Source of the DNA: a candidate division TA06 bacterium DG_78
GTDB taxonomy: Bacteria > Hydrothermota > Tepidihabitantia > SM23-42
Length of the DNA stretch: 7,028 nt
NCBI GenBank assembly: GCA_001303225.1
Contig: LJNI01000121.1
Coordinates: forward strand, 1-7,028
Direction of reading: 5' to 3'
The position numbers and the translations under genes were made by a program. Under the pieces are notes generated by a model. The model made no database searches. It had not been told where the DNA came from and saw nothing but the letters and a program-made list of their open reading frames with translations. This document shows, piece after piece, positions 5,811 to 7,028 of this stretch (position 1 is the stretch's first letter; every line of letters begins with the position of its first letter).

Positions 5811-6611
5811 TTATCGATATTTTTTGAGTGCAGTGCGGTATTTTTTTGCTTCTTGATAACCACGTTTGATTGCTTCTTTTGCCTTTTCAAATTGGCTCAT
5901 ACCAATACCCCTCGTGTCGATGTCAATGACAATACCTTTCTTCATCTTGGCAATTTCGTAATCGATCAATCGTGACGTGATCATATCGAATGTCTGTTCA
6001 AAAACTTTTTTCATGTTGTACTGTTTGTGTGATGGTGAAATCGTAGATATGCGCATTTGTTTGTAATCTATCCTGCGCAAAACATTAACCGCAATAATCT
6101 TTTTAGCACCGAGCCTCTGTGCCACGGTGATCGGTACAGGATTGACAAAGCCGCCATCGATAAGAATCCTTCCATCATACGTATGTGGCATGAAGACAAC
6201 CGGTATCGAAATTGCTGAACGGATAGCCTGGATTACATCGCCACTATCGATAATCATTTCTGTTTCATGCTCTATGTCGGTAGCAACTACTGCATATTTT
6301 TTTGGCAAGGTTTCAATTCTCTTGCCACCGAGGTACGATGATAGAAATGTTATGACATTTTCCCCTGTCACAAATCCTTTTTTTGAGAGGTGTGGTTTGA
6401 AGAGCCATTTCTTTTTCTTCTTATCTATTTTGAGAGCAATCTCTTCAAGTGTCTGTGCATCAAATCCAGCAGCATAAAATCCACCGACGAGTGCACCCAT
6501 ACTGGCACCGACAACAACCTCTGGCTGTATCCTTTCTTCCTCGAGGACTTTCAGCAGTCCAATATGCGCATACCCTTTTGCAGCACCACCACCGAGTACA
6601 AGCCCGAGCAT
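5811..6611 (-). CDS. Patatin-like phospholipase family protein (RssA/bacterial patatin type)
   Basis: This 266-aa protein is a patatin-fold serine hydrolase with the complete catalytic set: oxyanion loop GGGAAKG (7-13), nucleophile elbow GASMG (35-39) with Ser37, and catalytic Asp152 in DGG (152-154). Members hydrolyse acyl esters of phospholipids or lysophospholipids; the substrate here is unknown. There is no signal peptide, so it should be cytoplasmic or peripheral at the inner face of the membrane. A Lys run at 64-68 and a basic C-terminal helix could favour lipid contact (inference). The start is ATG 6611: the oxyanion loop follows immediately as in homologues, and a promoter places the transcript start on this same A. 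No Shine-Dalgarno is present. The gene is alone on its strand and divergent from the tRNA-Thr/tuf unit. Family assignment is firm. Confidence 0.92.
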   Translation of the reverse strand: MLGLVLGGGAAKGYAHIGLLKVLEEERIQPEVVVGASMGALVGGFYAAGFDAQTLEEIALKIDKKKKKWLFKPHLSKKGFVTGENVITFLSSYLGGKRIETLPKKYAVVATDIEHETEMIIDSGDVIQAIRSAISIPVVFMPHTYDGRILIDGGFVNPVPITVAQRLGAKKIIAVNVLRRIDYKQMRISTISPSHKQYNMKKVFEQTFDMITSRLIDYEIAKMKKGIVIDIDTRGIGMSQFEKAKEAIKRGYQEAKKYRTALKKYR

Positions 6612-6617
6612 TGGTTC

Positions 6618-6645
6618 AGTATACTTAATTTAGCGAGAAAATCAA
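6618..6645 (-). promoter_or_regulatory. Sigma70-type promoter of the patatin-like gene, predicted leaderless
   Basis: On the minus strand, TTGATT (6645-6640), 16-bp spacer, TATACT (6623-6618). The predicted start, 7 bases past the -10 box, is exactly base 6611, the A of the ATG. The -35 box matches consensus at its first four bases only, so this is the weakest of the four promoters. Confidence 0.7.
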
Positions 6646-6673
6646 TACTACGCTTACCTTACCTATGTGGTGT

Positions 6674-6721
6674 GAGTTGTGCATATATAAAGGCTAGGAT
6701 ACGTATCCGTGTATGCAACTC
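6674..6721. repeat. Nested palindromes between divergent promoters
   Basis: GGATACGTATCC (6697-6708) is a perfect 12-bp palindrome. It lies inside a larger imperfect inverted repeat, GAGTTG-t-GCATA (6674-6685) with TATGCAACTC (6712-6721), which has one bulged base. The block ends 4 bp before the -35 box of the tRNA-Thr/tuf promoter and starts about 30 bp upstream of the -35 box of the patatin-like gene. It is placed like an operator or activator site for a dimeric regulator. The role is inference. Confidence 0.5.
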
Positions 6722-6725
6722 TATA

Positions 6726-6753
6726 TTGACAAACATCAATTTTTACATATAAT
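6726..6753 (+). promoter_or_regulatory. Sigma70-type promoter of tRNA-Thr and probably tuf
   Basis: TTGACA (6726-6731), 16-bp spacer, TATAAT (6748-6753), both boxes at consensus. The transcript should start near 6758-6760, leaving about 45 nt before the tRNA. The bases after the -10 box are not GC-rich, so a classical stringent discriminator is not evident. Confidence 0.85.
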
Positions 6754-6802
6754 AATAGTCTGTATTTTTAAAATGCTCATATAGCTCATCTCGCACTTTT
6801 GT

Positions 6803-6875
6803 GCCTGGATAGCTCAGTCGGCAGAGCACGTCCTTGGTAAGGACGAGGTCGCGGGTTCAATTCCCGCTCCAGGCT
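6803..6875 (+). tRNA. trnT: tRNA-Thr, anticodon GGT
   Basis: A complete 73-nt cloverleaf is readable: acceptor stem GCCTGGA (6803-6809) with TCCAGGC (6868-6874), discriminator T6875, D stem GCTC/GAGC, anticodon stem CGTCC/GGACG around loop TTGGTAA, and T stem GCGGG/CCCGC with loop TTCAATT. Anticodon GGT (6836-6838) reads Thr codons ACC and ACU. The 3' CCA is not encoded and must be added after processing. A tRNA-Thr upstream of tuf is a recurring bacterial arrangement, as in the E. coli thrU-tyrU-glyT-thrT-tufB unit. No terminator lies between this tRNA and tuf, so one precursor is likely. Confidence 0.97.
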
Positions 6876-6893
6876 TATGAAGAGAGTGCATAA

Positions 6894-7028
<135 letters not shown>

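Overview
The window is bacterial chromosomal DNA of low to moderate G+C content. The supporting signs are bacterial L32, PlsX and EF-Tu genes, AGGAGG Shine-Dalgarno sites inside operons, and sigma70-type promoters. The phylum cannot be fixed from the sequence. Split glycine dehydrogenase (GcvPB), a MutL/GlmL-family protein and a DUF6485-like cysteine-rich protein would suit an anaerobic or uncultivated lineage, possibly a WOR-3-like group, but that is a guess.

Left part, minus strand, read from 4349 down to 1: a small Cys-rich protein (DUF6485-like), gcvPB, a 106-aa unknown protein, a 599-aa MutL/GlmL-family ASKHA protein, then after a 118-bp gap rpmF and the start of plsX. The first four genes touch or overlap and form one operon behind a near-ideal promoter. 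rpmF and plsX overlap by 4 bp and are the usual L32/fatty-acid pair. The glycine cleavage partner gcvPA, the mutase subunits expected with MutL, and the usual DUF177 (YceD) gene before rpmF are all absent from the window.

Middle: a divergent plus-strand gene (4510-5412) encodes a 300-aa cytoplasmic protein of unknown role with a carboxypeptidase-regulatory-like beta-sandwich. A gene-free A+T-rich stretch of about 400 bp follows, holding several inverted and direct repeats.

Right part: a minus-strand patatin-like phospholipase (RssA type) is divergent from a tRNA-Thr(GGT) gene, which is followed by tuf, cut by the window end after 25 codons.

The most striking observation concerns expression signals. 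Four promoters can be read, and all have exactly 16 bp between a TTGA-type -35 box and a TATA(A/C)T -10 box. In the three that drive protein genes, the start codon lies 5-6 nt after the -10 box, at the predicted transcription start, and there is no Shine-Dalgarno site. These first genes are therefore predicted to have leaderless mRNAs, while several internal genes and tuf carry strong Shine-Dalgarno sites. No textbook rho-independent terminator was seen.
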